A DNA stretch of 64,000 nt, taken from the NCBI GenBank assembly GCA_000729835.1, contig JFHB01000013.1, positions 248,001-312,000 of the forward strand, written 5' to 3'. The stretch comes from Atkinsonella hypoxylon (taxonomy: Eukaryota > Ascomycota > Sordariomycetes > Hypocreales > Clavicipitaceae). The position numbers were made by a program, and so were the translations under genes. Below, piece after piece: positions 48,513 to 58,578 of the stretch. Every line of letters starts with the position of its first letter. The stretch's first letter is position 1. The notes under the pieces were generated by a model that was not told where the DNA came from, did no database searches, and saw nothing but the letters and a program-made list of their open reading frames with translations.

Positions 48513-48562
48513 ATCGAGTCTTTATCTGGTGATGCGGCAAGATATATACATATATATATATA
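48513..48562 (-). promoter_or_regulatory. Putative promoter block of secreted protein 1
   Basis: The + strand reads ATCGAGTCTTTATCTGG then GCAAGATATATA. The same order of elements (TATA, CTTG-like, CCAGAT) lies upstream of copies 2, 3 and 4. Distance from TATA to ATG is about 140 nt. Confidence 0.45.
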
Positions 48563-48692
48563 TTCGTATGCTCTGGGTAAACCGTCTGGAGTTACGGAGT
48601 ACTTCTTGTATATTAGTTGCCGGCATATTTATGGATCCCAAGTGGATTGGGCAGCTATTACCTTGTCACGCGGGGGGCAATCTCCGTGGACC

Positions 48693-48741
48693 GGGTGTGT
48701 TTTTTTTTTTTTAATTTTTTTTAATTTTTTTTAACACACCC
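48693..48741. repeat. Hairpin: GGGTGTGTT ... AACACACCC around T-tracts
   Basis: Perfect 9-bp inverted arms enclose three T-runs separated by TTAA. It could be a small inverted-repeat relic or a structural element. Confidence 0.45.
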
Positions 48742-49840
48742 TTTGCTTAGGTACCTACCTGGTATTAAAAGGTCTAGGTGAAAGATGGCTCATTCAGGCT
48801 ATGCTGATGCATATTCTCTGAGCATATGCCGCTGCGCATCTGCCATTCTGCTGCACCTGAGACGAGCTCGCATACTAATTCGCTGTCGCTGCGTGGAAAT
48901 CCAGAACTGGTTCTCCATTAATTTCGTTCTAGAATCCTTCTAGATTCTAGATTCTAGATTGACAGCTGCGAGGTGGAGCTGAAAATTGTGGCCCTTGCCA
49001 AGCAAGAATCGCGGTCTCGCCAGAATGCTACTTCTAGCGCTAAGCCATAAACGTCACGTCTGAGCCAGATGAGTGGATGAGGCAAGTGCGAAGTCGGACC
49101 TTCTCCATAGGAACAGTAGGTACCAGACTTTATATCATGGTGCTTGTTTGAAAGGGATCTCATCTGTCTTGGACTCACAAAGCATTGATGAACGAAGCTT
49201 ACCCCTAGCAGAAAAGAAAGTGCTTTTCTCCCCTTGCAACTCATACCATAGTGCCGCAGTTCGGAATCGGAAAGCAGAATAGCTCTAGAATTGCCAAACT
49301 AAGGACACTTGCGGTACTCGGACGAAGCGTTCTATACTCGCGACCTATGCACTCAAAATCGGAAAAAAAAAAATACCACCGTGCATTCACAGTCACTCAT
49401 GGCAATTTCCTTCAGGAGTTGCAACAATGTGCCCTGTCCTGTCCTGTCCTTTGTGCTGTGAGCGTATTGTTTCACCCGTGACTTGTCAACAGACAACAAC
49501 TACAAGGCACCGGCGTTTTGTACGTAAAAGAAGAGAATGCGAAATTGAGCTGCCATCAAGGCCTGCAATCTCTAGTGGAGTTTTATTCCGCTCCACCGCT
49601 GGACAAGCTTGGACTACTAAAAACCCAGAGGATTGGCAAATCACAATAAGGAAGAGTTGTGCTGTAAAGAGCAAGGAGTCAGGCCCGACAGTCGGAACCT
49701 CGGACCACGAGCAGGCTACGTTCAACACGGAGCGTTGGTATCGTAAATGATATATATGCATTACTTGCTATTAATGTACCTAAAGATACGTACACGTGAG
49801 GAAATTCCCAGCGCACTAGTGATACCACTCCCCGTGTTGT

Positions 49841-50089
49841 CTATTCCTTTGCGGCCTGAAGAGAAGATTTTGGCATGCATGGACGAATTCTATATCTGCT
49901 TGCGGCCAGACAATCGAAGAGTGTGACGCTGCATTCATCGACGGGTCCTCGGCCGTCACAAATGGTGGGATAGGTTTGCAGCAATGTTCGAGTGGCGGAC
50001 TTGGCAAATGCTGCTGATACTTTATGAGCCCGGGGGCTAGCAATAGCTAGACTCGATAAAGCCGCAATCAGTAGAAGTGAGAACTTCAT
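49841..50089 (-). CDS. Small secreted cysteine protein 2 (tandem family)
   Basis: 82 residues, one exon, starting at the ATG that begins the signal peptide MKFSLLLIAALSSLAIAS. The mature part has exactly four cysteines, C-x8-C-x6-C-x10-C. A longer open frame upstream of this ATG reads through the A-tract leader and is not coding. The sequence from about 40 bp downstream of the stop to the stop resembles that of copy 3, so the two arose by tandem duplication. No recognised family. Confidence 0.7.
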   Translation of the reverse strand: MKFSLLLIAALSSLAIASPRAHKVSAAFAKSATRTLLQTYPTICDGRGPVDECSVTLFDCLAASRYRIRPCMPKSSLQAAKE

Positions 50090-50269
50090 GTTGTGGTTGA
50101 CAAGTTTTTTTTTTTTTTGTATTTGTAGAGGAGGTTTTAAATTATTGAGATATAAAGTTGTGTAAAGGAGAGATGCAAGTTGTAGGAGAAGAGATGCAAA
50201 TAGTAGAAGAAGAGATGCACGTTGTAGAATGAAGATCTTACTTTGCTTTGTTTTGTAATGAAGGGAGGA

Positions 50270-50309
50270 ATCGAGTCTTTCATCTGGCGACAAGACAAGC
50301 TATATATAC
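50270..50309 (-). promoter_or_regulatory. Putative promoter block of secreted protein 2
   Basis: On the + strand ATCGAGTCTTTCATCTGG, then CGACAAGACAAGC and TATATATA. The closest match to this block is upstream of copy 1; copies 3 and 4 hold variants. TATA-to-ATG distance is about 215 nt. Confidence 0.5.
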
Positions 50310-51185
50310 ACCCATTTACTCTCCGTAAAAGCCCCCTCCTGGATTTCTCCCCTGTGTATAAGCCGGCATCTGTCTCCCAGGTACCGAGCTGGCTCCAACC
50401 TGGTACGGACGGGGATCATACACCAAATACAGAAGGTCTTTATACGGTACTTGTTCTGAGCACTCATTTTCACTATTACAAAAGTACTAGAAAGCACCTC
50501 AAGCATGAAGGAGTATTTTGTACATGTTATATAAGCTCCGGGTAACAGTAAATTTATTGCTCAATGCCCGAATTAGTGCTGCAAGGCAAAACCCGTTGTA
50601 TCGTGATTCAGCGTGGATTGTTTTTTGAAGGCGACGAATGAAGGTCTCTCGAGGCCCCGCGACCGAACAAGGAGGTTATGGGGCAAACATACCAGGTTGG
50701 AGCCAGTTCGGTATTCCAGAAGATAAAACTAGCGCCGTATGGAAAGAAATTTTTTTTTTTTTTTTTTCCGGCTTAACGTCTTGGCAGGCGAGATTTCTGC
50801 GGTGCAGGAAGTGCGGAGCGGTATCTCGCGTAATGTCTGCGGAGGCGTGGGGAGCGCAGCTTCCGGCTTTGCCTTAATACAATACAATGAGAGCGTCCGG
50901 TGGAGTCATTAAGCCTGTAATGTTTTCTATCAGATGCTTCTCATTAAATCGCTCAGCCCCTGGCTCACGTACGTGGGCTATAGGTGGGAACCCTGCATTA
51001 CTAGTACGGGTAGTGGCACCTGGCTTACCTACCTAGGTACCTACCTAGTTAGTTGGTCTAGTGTTACGGAGAAGGATTCGTGCTCAAGCATTAGATTACA
51101 TGGAACATTGCATATATACTAAGTACTAAACAAATCTAACGTACAAGTGAAGAAATCGTCGGTGCATTAGTGATATCAATTTCCG

Positions 51186-51261
51186 TATTCCCATGTTCCC
51201 ATATTCCCATGTTCCCATATTCCCATGTTCCCATATTACCATATTATCATATTACCATATT
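51186..51261. repeat. Tandem 7-bp repeat, TTCCCAT(A/G)
   Basis: About ten units of CCCATGTT / CCCATATT, decaying to ATTACCAT and ATTATCAT at the right, in the 3' flank of secreted protein 3. The matching flank of copy 2 lacks the expansion. Confidence 0.75.
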
Positions 51262-51317
51262 GTATATTCCTTTGCGTCGAAACCACGACCCGATGTAGAC
51301 CAACAACATCGGCCTAA

Positions 51318-51554
51318 CTATTCGGTCAAAATGTGTGATCCGCAGCCAGTCTCCTCTCCATTCGTGGTACATTCGTAAATGGCAGCGCTGCAATCCTCGA
51401 GTGTTTTAAAGCCCTCGCAAAGCTTCTCGAGGTTCGCAATCCAACTTTCAGTGGCGACGCTAGCCCAATATGGTTTTGGGGCCTTGCGAGGCATGAGTGG
51501 GCTGGCAATGGATAGGCTTGCCAGAGCCGCGACGAATAGAGATGAGAACTGCAT
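51318..51554 (-). CDS. Small secreted cysteine protein 3 (tandem family)
   Basis: 78 residues, one exon. Signal peptide MQFSSLFVAALASLSIAS, then four cysteines C-x8-C-x6-C-x8-C; the last gap is two shorter than in the other copies. The segment around the first two cysteines, CEGFKTLEDC, matches copy 4 (CNIFDTLEDC), so these two share a recent ancestor in the coding part. Promoter block at 51665-51705. Function unknown; the fold is probably held by two disulphides. Confidence 0.7.
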   Translation of the reverse strand: MQFSSLFVAALASLSIASPLMPRKAPKPYWASVATESWIANLEKLCEGFKTLEDCSAAIYECTTNGEETGCGSHILTE

Positions 51555-51731
51555 CTTGCAGTGGAAAAATGGTATTTTTGTATTTGTAAAGGAGCGTTGT
51601 AAAAGCTGGCGATGGAGAAGTTTTTTGTGCAAGGTCTGGTGTTTGTTTTGTTTTGCAATGGAGTAATAGAGGCTTTTATCCGGCGAGAAGCCAAGGCTTA
51701 TATACTCTGAGTACTCACATACTCTCCGCCG

Positions 51732-51763
<32 letters not shown>

Positions 51764-54051
51764 AGTCTAGAGCTCCTTCCCTTCCCGTACACCACCAGCC
51801 GGCATAATTATGGATTCCACCTAGCTCAAGCTATAAGGCTTTGCCCCTTAACAGGGTAATCTTGCGATAATTGGTCTGATTTCTTATTATAATTTTTGAA
51901 GCATTGATATACAGACTTGAGGCCATGAAGCTAATAGAGGATGTCTTTTGACAAATGGTCTGATTCCTGATTGGGAATTACCTTCGCTGTCCTGCGTCTA
52001 AGTCTAACCGAATTAGGGTCAAGAGCTGGCCTCAAACAAAACACATCACCATGCCCCCCTGCAGATTCTGTGCAACTAGGTACTAAAAGTCTTTGCAGGT
52101 TGTTCACACTAACTAGTTACACACTTGTTGAAACGGCATGCGCCCCACACCCAACGGCATCAACGTATTAACAATATGACGAATTTTGCAGTGTTTCCGT
52201 TGCTTCCACTACCAAATCAGGGCTCTCCAAGACCGCTGATTCTGCATTTAAATCTCTAAACAGTTGCGCTTAGATCTGTAGTCTCGTTACGAAACAAGCC
52301 CTTATGGGTGTTGTGTTGTGTTGTGTTGTGTTGACAGAAAACTGCATCCGAATCATTCATTCATTCATTATGATCCGTGATCGGCTAGCTGCTAACTCGG
52401 ATCCGCTTAACAAAGAATCGCCACCAGAAAATTAATTTTACTCATTCGGCCTAATCTTTTGGCACGCATTACGCATTACGTCCTAGCGTGGTCGCTACAC
52501 TTCCGCTTTGGGTATAGCTGCTGCTGCACGCTTAGGTGGGTATCCACAACGGAAGGCCTAGAACGCCGCATAAATCTCCGCTAGTAATACAGGTTCAGCT
52601 GTGATGAGAAAGAAACTTCTTATCGGCTTCAGGGCCCTAAAATTCTTTTGTAGAAGGGTGGCAAAATTGACACCTGTTAAGCGCCATCTGCTACATCGAA
52701 CAAACAAAATGTCTTTCTTCAAGTCGTTTGGCGATGAAATAATTAATCGGAATGGTACCTGTTAAGGTCGTGAAGCGCCCCACTTACAAAAGCGGAGAAG
52801 CACAGAAATCGCTGCACACAAGGTACGAAGTAGCTTGCCCTACTCATAATCTAGTGGGGAAAGTACTTGACCGAGTCGGATTGAGATGTGCCGCGGCGCT
52901 TGTGGGTAATTATGCGGAAGTGAATGTATGCCGCGGAGATATATTTTCTCGTGGGTTAGCGGCACTGTAGTCTCCGTGGGGACCGCCTTGGCTCTTGGCT
53001 AGGATGAAGCCGAAGCAATTAATATAGAACCGTTTTGTTAAGAGGACCATCTCCAGCTCCTTAAGGACCACAAGACTCCAGGTACGGTGGAGATACGGTG
53101 GAGGGCCCACCTTTATTGCTGGTGATTGGGGGCAGCTCGCGTGACCTTTAGTAACCTTCAAAAACAATAATTCTAGGACCACCTTAAATTTAACTATCGC
53201 AATATATTACAAGCTACAGCTGCAGAGGTTTACATTACAAAATCGCCTTGCTTAGCGTATCAAGGCCACAGAGTTAGTGTTCCAAGGCCTTACAAGGGCC
53301 TTAAAAGCTGATGTCCTTTGTTAACAGGCAGAGGCACCTTAAAGCTAGTGGGGTTGTAAGACGTGCGGTGTTCCTTTTTATAACATAGACTATTGTCGGT
53401 ACTTAGATTATAGTACAATTGAGTATGGAAGCGGATGTACCGCTCACAGCAATAATTTTGATTGGACCGAGCCCTGTCACCTTTGTACCCTGTTATATAA
53501 CGTAGGTGCGCTACCGCGCTGGCTGGTGTGTAGCGCTGGCTGGTGTGTAGTAGTGGGGTAGCCCGTAGGATTAGGGCTGGGTGTAGGGTTAGGCGTAGGC
53601 GCGGGAGCCTAACGGTAGTGCGGGGACCTATGGTTGGATCCTTCGTTCCCTTCAACAGCAATTTGGGGGGCGGCAAGAGACAAGGGAGGGAGGGAAAAGG
53701 AGAAAAGAGAGAAGAGGTAGGGGCGGGTTACAATATATGTAAGCTTACATACATTGCAGGAAATAAGCTTAGTCACTTGCGGAAACTGCATATTAGGAGC
53801 TATAAAAAGGTTGTTGTGTAGATCTATTATAGACAGCAGGAACTAGAGCTCATAACAAGTCTAAAAAGACTACAGCCACTTAGAGGTAAGGAAATAAGAG
53901 AAGACAGGTATAGTACAGTAGTTACACAGAGGTATCCGAATAGAAACACCAGTCGTACGCTTGCTCCTTCACTCCTGCGCATTCCCCCATCCCTGACAAA
54001 CTGTTCTGTGACCTCATCAATGAACTTGGATCAAATTCGTGAGTGGGTGGA
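51555..54051. other. Gene-poor, repeat-rich stretch
   Basis: Features seen: an A30 tract at 51732-51761, GTGTT repeats at about 52308-52334, a 17-bp tandem (GCTGGCTGGTGTGTAGC) at 53516-53550 and telomere-like TAGGG variants at 53568-53600. No gene supported; the DNA reads as old repeat relics. Confidence 0.4.
51665..51705 (-). promoter_or_regulatory. Putative promoter block of secreted protein 3
   Basis: On the + strand ATAGAGGCTTTTATCCGG, then CGAGAAGCCAAGG and CTTATATACT. Same order as in copies 1 and 2. TATA-to-ATG distance is about 145 nt. Confidence 0.5.
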
Positions 54052-54324
54052 TCACTTAGGTTTTGCTATAGTCTTGCTAGCCTCCTTGATGCATGTTATA
54101 GGATGTCGTCCATTTCCAATCAAGCATATCGCAATTGCATTGTTGCAATCTTCGAGTGTATCGAAGATGTTGCAAATTTCAAGGCGCCGCAATATCGTCT
54201 GATTAGGGGAGTTGGTGTTCAACACGTCTGGGTCTGGGGAAAGTCCCAGCGATCTTTTTGTTGTGATAGGGCTAGCAATAGCTAGGCTTGACAGACTCGC
54301 GATCAAGACGGATGAGAACTTCAT
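54052..54324 (-). CDS. Small secreted cysteine protein 4 (tandem family)
   Basis: 90 residues, one exon. Signal peptide MKFSSVLIASLSSLAIAS is almost the same as in copy 2. A short linker with a basic TTKRS site (possible processing) precedes four cysteines C-x8-C-x6-C-x10-C, and the tail is lysine-rich. It lies 2.5 kb from copy 3, separated by repeat relics. An A-tract of about 16 precedes the start on the coding strand, as in copies 1 and 2. Confidence 0.68.
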   Translation of the reverse strand: MKFSSVLIASLSSLAIASPITTKRSLGLSPDPDVLNTNSPNQTILRRLEICNIFDTLEDCNNAIAICLIGNGRHPITCIKEASKTIAKPK

Positions 54325-54462
54325 ATTGTAATTGACGTGGGGTTTTTTTTTTTTTTTTGAAATTATGTCAAAGGGGGAAAGACGAAGGTGGCAGATGACT
54401 TCAAAGAAGAGCAAGAAAGCTGAAGATGCTCGAGGGAGTTCAGATTGAGGTTGATGCAAGAG

Positions 54463-54510
54463 CTTGATTGCTTCTATCTGGAGGGGGAGTAGGCCCCTTT
54501 TTATATCTGA
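54463..54510 (-). promoter_or_regulatory. Putative promoter block of secreted protein 4
   Basis: On the + strand GATTGCTTCTATCTGGAG, a G-rich spacer, then TTTTTATATC. It is the most diverged version of the shared block. TATA-to-ATG distance is about 180 nt. Confidence 0.35.
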
Positions 54511-55885
54511 TACTTTGAGTTTTGCTGATAGGAATTGCTGATGTTCCAAGACGGAGTCTAAGCGCTAAGACCCACAAGATCTAGACTAACTAATACGAGA
54601 TTAATCTAAGCTCTTACCTAATCTAAAACCCTTGCTGGGACCCGCGCTCTCCTCCCGAGGTGGTCCTATATGCCTTTTAACCTACGATTTCCTCTTCTAG
54701 TTATGACTGGACTCTGAAACTTTTGATGTCATTTTCGAAGCTGATTATGCTGATGATGTTGATATTACGCTCCGGAGAGTTGCTGAAGATTGACCGTCGT
54801 GGTGGCCTTTTTTTTTTTTTTTTTTTTTTTTAATAAGGAGCTGGCTGTGCTTTTGTGTACATCTTGACATATAAAGAGTTATAAACGATTTATTAAAGTA
54901 CATGTACTATAGTCCCGCGGCCGGCGAGGGACTCCGAACTCCCCTTCCCCGCCAAGCGCCAACCAAAAGCGGGGTAAGTGTGGCCCATAGGGACTAGAAC
55001 ATGACTCGACCACTGTTGAAGAACTCCGAGGAAACACAAAGCAGCAACGGACTTTGCTTCATGCAGCAACAACTAAGCCTCGACGGGAAGAAAAATGGGC
55101 GCAGTTAACCAGGACGTTCTGATGAAGGCTGCGCTTGTTAGAGTCCTATATTAAAAAGGACTTGAAATAAAAAAAGTTATGATGATTGAGGGTCACAATA
55201 ATTCCTTTCAATAAAATTTCAGAGACTCCAACTAGCATTGGAGGTATATTAAAATTGGTCTTAGGTAATAGGGGGTACTCGCAAGAAGTCTTGGTATATA
55301 GTACAAGAGACTACTAGGATCCTCACTAGAAAAAGAAAAAATGGTTGCAAAAACCAGTTGTCGCTGTATGATGCACTATCCGTTGCTGCATTTTTAGGGA
55401 TTCGACCAACAAGCATCGCGAAGAGAGATAAGATAACCGAGCCGAGACCCAAGCCCACAGGGATAGCCCCCACGCTCCTCACCTCACCCCACCCCCACCC
55501 CACCTGCCAATGCGGGCACAACAATCTACGCCTTGACGAGACCACTGCGGAACATTAGGACTGCATTGCATATCAGCAACAGTTCCAAATTTATGAAACA
55601 TGTTACATTTAACTGTCGCAATATCACAAGTCTCATAATAGGCTGTTACTTGGGCATCCGACCGTAATCTTTTACTATCAACGAATTATAACTTCCGCAA
55701 GACGTACAATGTACCTCTTTATAAATTCAGATGCCAGCTAAGTTAACTAGTACTTCTGTTACGGTGTAAATTAGTGCCTGGGGGAAAGTTTTAGGGAGAC
55801 ATTATTTGACTGGTGTATTCCGTACAAACCCCGCTAATAGTTAGTTACCACATTGAAGCAAGCTTGGATCAAGGAGATTTTTTGG

Positions 55886-55925
55886 CAGTGCGACGGCAGC
55901 AACTGGGTCACGAATTAGCCGGTGG
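55886..55925. repeat. Solo arm of the 42857-43129 element
   Basis: CAGTGCGACGGCAGCAACTG followed by GGTCACGAATTAGCCGGTG repeats the right arm of the distant element (reverse complement) with only a few changes. No partner arm was found nearby. Confidence 0.6.
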
Positions 55926-56031
55926 GGTTTGAAGGCATATCGCGCATCATAAAAATCGCTACTATAATAAAAGCCAATGCTAATATAAAGTATAAAGAGG
56001 TACATCCCCACATACGGCTGTTAACATGATC

Positions 56032-56434
56032 ATGCAGTAGGAGCTAAGCCCGAAATGGAAGAGATGCCTTTGCACGCATTTTCTACGTAAAGGCACCTCC
56101 CGCGTTTGTAGGCAGATATATATATATAACGAGAGAAATTGTATTTTTTTTTTGGCCTCTTCTAATAACATGGAGCTTCTATTAAGACCTAGGACTAGCT
56201 AAAGCCTGCTTTATAATTTAGTTAAGAAGATAAACGACTTAGCTAAGTGCTAAAATTATCTGTGGCTTAGTACAGGACCTATTAAGTAGAATCGCCGATT
56301 ATCTTGAGCTATACTAGGGATATTAAGAAAAATTAATGTGGAACACGTGCGAACTTGGGCAAGGTACTTGACATAGAAAAAAAAAAATGTGTGTCAAGGC
56401 ACCGCTTCCGTTCCGGGCTTAGCTCCTACTGCAT
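56032..56434. mobile_element. 403-bp element with 44-bp terminal inverted repeats
   Basis: Both ends read ATGCAGTAGGAGCTAAGCCC when taken inward, and the match continues to about 44 bp with mostly transition differences (GAAATGGAAG against GGAACGGAAG). The interior is AT-rich with no open frame of note. A target duplication could not be made out. Non-autonomous, partly decayed DNA element. Confidence 0.55.
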
Positions 56435-57017
56435 CGTCCAAAAAACCGCTACTACGTGTTTAGCTACTCTGTTTTCCCTATGCGAATGAGTATTCGGAGC
56501 AGTTACTCTGTACGGAGTCCCAGCCAGACATCTAGTATGTTCTACTGAATCAATAACATATAAACACTACAGCGTTACGCTCCTGCTAGTAGAGCCATTC
56601 GTATCTAGGACACATTCTACCTTGGCCGGCGATGGCAAAATGCCCAGCAGCACAACAAGCTAGTTTCTTCAGACTTCCCTACCAATCCGAAGTCTTGGAA
56701 TTTTGCGGTGGTGAAGACGCCGGAAATATGACAGAAGCGCTGTCTGTCTTTCATTGTAAGTCTAGAACGGCACGAAGCCCGGTGTCGAAGTTGTTCTTGG
56801 TGATCGCCGATCAAACGAGGAGATCGGTTTATTTACCCCTCTTAAGAAACGCCGATGTAGACTGCTCTAGACCCATCACCGGATGTAATTCTGGTCTTGG
56901 TGCCTTGGCGCTCTTTCCGAGAGCGGGCCGCGCAATAACGAACCTGCATTATTCTGAGCTACGTAGAGTCCACCGGAGGACAACTCCCACGTACATCTAT
57001 GCTACAGATTAAGGCCC
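56435..57017. other. Intergenic, no gene supported
   Basis: About 580 bp between the inverted-repeat element and the broken GrpB gene. Open frames on both strands show no family. Confidence 0.4.
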
Positions 57018-57627
57018 CTAATTGCAGAATTTGCGAAATGACACTCGTGATCGGCTGCAGTCCAACCCAGCATCCTTCCACATCCGCTGCAAGATCTCAC
57101 GTATAATTGTCTCTTTGCGAGAATTGTACTGGTCCCCCCGCTCGCCGCTCTTTGTCGCCAACACAGACGTGCAGGTTCGTCAGGGGCTCGTAGCAGACCA
57201 AGAAGTGGTGGTTGTGCCATGCGGGCTCGTAGCTGATCCACTGGAAGCAAGCGGCCTCAAGGGCAGGAACGTAGTCGGCCTCGTTTCCCGCGTCGGCGAC
57301 AGTGAGTTCCATGTCGATGATGTCCTTGGCTGGCAGACCGGGGATGCTGGTCGATCCGACGTGAGAGACACAGAGGGCTTTAGGGCCAAGCGCGTTCTGG
57401 ATGCGGGCTTTGAGCGAGTGGAATTTGGCGGGCCAGGCGGGATCGGGCTCGACTATGGCGAGCGAGTATGGAGACTTTCGCTTGGAAACCCGGACGACGG
57501 CAGCTGGGTCGAAGGAGTAGTCTTTGAGAAGCTCTTCACGTGATGGCTGCTTCGTGGAGGCTTGGCCAACTTTGCCTGCGGGTCGATCCATAATGGAGAC
57601 AACGGAGATTTTGTGCAAAACATTCAT
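57018..57627 (-). pseudogene. GrpB/UPF0157 family protein, frameshifted and shortened
   Basis: From an ATG at 57627 (or MDRPAGK at 57591) the frame reads a good GrpB domain: LAIVEPDPAWPAKF, HVGSTSIPGLPAKDI, then AWHNHHFLV and LTNLHVC. After that it runs through a G-rich stretch and stops at about 57097. In the next frame the family C-terminus continues as DQYNSRKETIIREILQRMW to a stop at 57018. The central 40 or so residues normally between these parts are missing, and the frame changes near a G6 run. So a deletion plus frameshift has probably broken the gene; an unusual 40-nt intron is a weaker alternative. GrpB proteins resemble nucleotidyltransferases; their role is poorly known. Confidence 0.6.
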
Positions 57628-57707
57628 TCCGTGGTGGACGAGACTCGGCGGAATATCCTTTCGTTTTAACTACTCACGTGTCAGATCCATCATGTAAGCG
57701 CCTCACC

Positions 57708-58578
57708 TTATGTACCTAGGTACCTAGTTTCCTCATAGACCTCACTGCTCCTCCCTGAGCCAAGCCATCCATCTACCAGCCTCACAGCCTCCTGCATAGA
57801 CATCACCATCGTCACTTCACCGAAGTAATTCACTCCCCCACTCTGCCTGAACCCCAACTTCCCGAACAGAGTCCTGCTTCCCGCATTGCCTTCCTGGATC
57901 TTGACCATCAAGCCCACTAGCTCGGTTTGTTGCTCCGACAGGCCTTCCACAGCCACGTACTCCTGCAAAATGCGATCCAAGTTCCGTCGTATGTACACTA
58001 GTAGGCTCTTCACAGCGGCAGTCCCGTATCCCTGCCTCCGACTGCCCTTTTCTGCAATCATAACGTCGATTTCTCCGCACAGCTGGATTGTACTGTTGAT
58101 CGGTTCCTCTGGGTCTTCGTTGTGGTAGATGAAAAAGTTGATGTCGCCTCTCATGCGGTCATCTGCATCTATATCGCCTGCTCTGACGACCGATGCTGTG
58201 TCGTCTGATGGGTCTAAGGGCTCGCACACGATGAAAGTGAGTTTGTCGTGTGATGCCCGCCATGACATCTGGTTTTCGTATTCCTCCTCGAGGGTTAGCG
58301 GTTCGGATGCAGTGGCCTCTCGGATTGCCTGGCGGGCACTCTGTTAGGTTATCAAGCCTTTTTTTTTGTTTTTTTTTTTTTTTGGTTCTCTTTGAAATCT
58401 CTTGCAGAGGACGAAGATAGGCGTACGGGGTCTTGCATCCAGGTGTGATATTTTGGGACGTGACGCTGTTCATACGGCACAAGGAGGACCTTGCTGGCCT
58501 TGACGGCTATGTCTTGTCAGTTGGCGGAAACGGGTGGCACGCGTGAATAGCTCTACCTGTCCCGTGATTCACTCTCAT
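57708..58578 (-). CDS. GNAT acetyltransferase, NAT9-like
   Basis: Three exons (58557-58578, 58427-58506, 57708-58328) give 240 residues. The N-terminus VLLVPYEQRHVPKYHTWMQD and then IREATASEPLTLEEEYENQ is the NAT9 signature. The acetyl-CoA loop is RRQGYG, followed by AAVKSLLVYI. Late in the domain, GNAGSRTLFGKLGFRQ is the usual GNAT C-terminal motif. It likely acetylates protein or tubulin N-termini, or small substrates; the human homologue is only partly characterised. The second intron carries a long A-tract (T-tract on + at about 58360-58383). The tiny first exon is supported because it completes the codon GCC and the VKASKVLLVPY start. Confidence 0.85.

Larger units (their letters stand above)
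48406..49840. other. Gene-poor stretch between secreted proteins 1 and 2
   Basis: Contains the promoter of copy 1, a TA microsatellite near 48545-48563, a TACGGAGTA motif at 48593-48601, a hairpin with T-tracts at 48693-48741 and a TAGGTACCTA palindrome at 48748-48757. A + strand frame at 49427-49750 is not supported as a gene. Confidence 0.45.
50090..51317. other. Leader, promoter and spacer between secreted proteins 2 and 3
   Basis: The leader of copy 2 holds an A-tract (T-run at 50105-50118 on +) and three tandem AGAGATGCAAGTTGTAG-like units (50169-50230). Further right are a T-tract of 20 at 50749-50768, a TAGGTACCTA palindrome at about 51033 and a 7-mer repeat. Confidence 0.45.
54325..56031. 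other. Gene-poor, repeat-rich stretch
   Basis: Holds the promoter of copy 4, a T24 tract at 54808-54831 and a solo repeat arm at 55886-55925. No gene supported. Confidence 0.4.

Noticed and set aside
49427..49750. Open frame on + between secreted proteins 1 and 2
   Set aside because: Includes low-complexity words and runs into the shared 3' flank of the duplicated unit; no family.
53186..55630. Shared words near 53186-53214 and 55606-55630 (ATTTAACT(A/G)TCGCAATAT)
   Set aside because: Only about 25 bp with several changes; too short to call a repeat family by eye.
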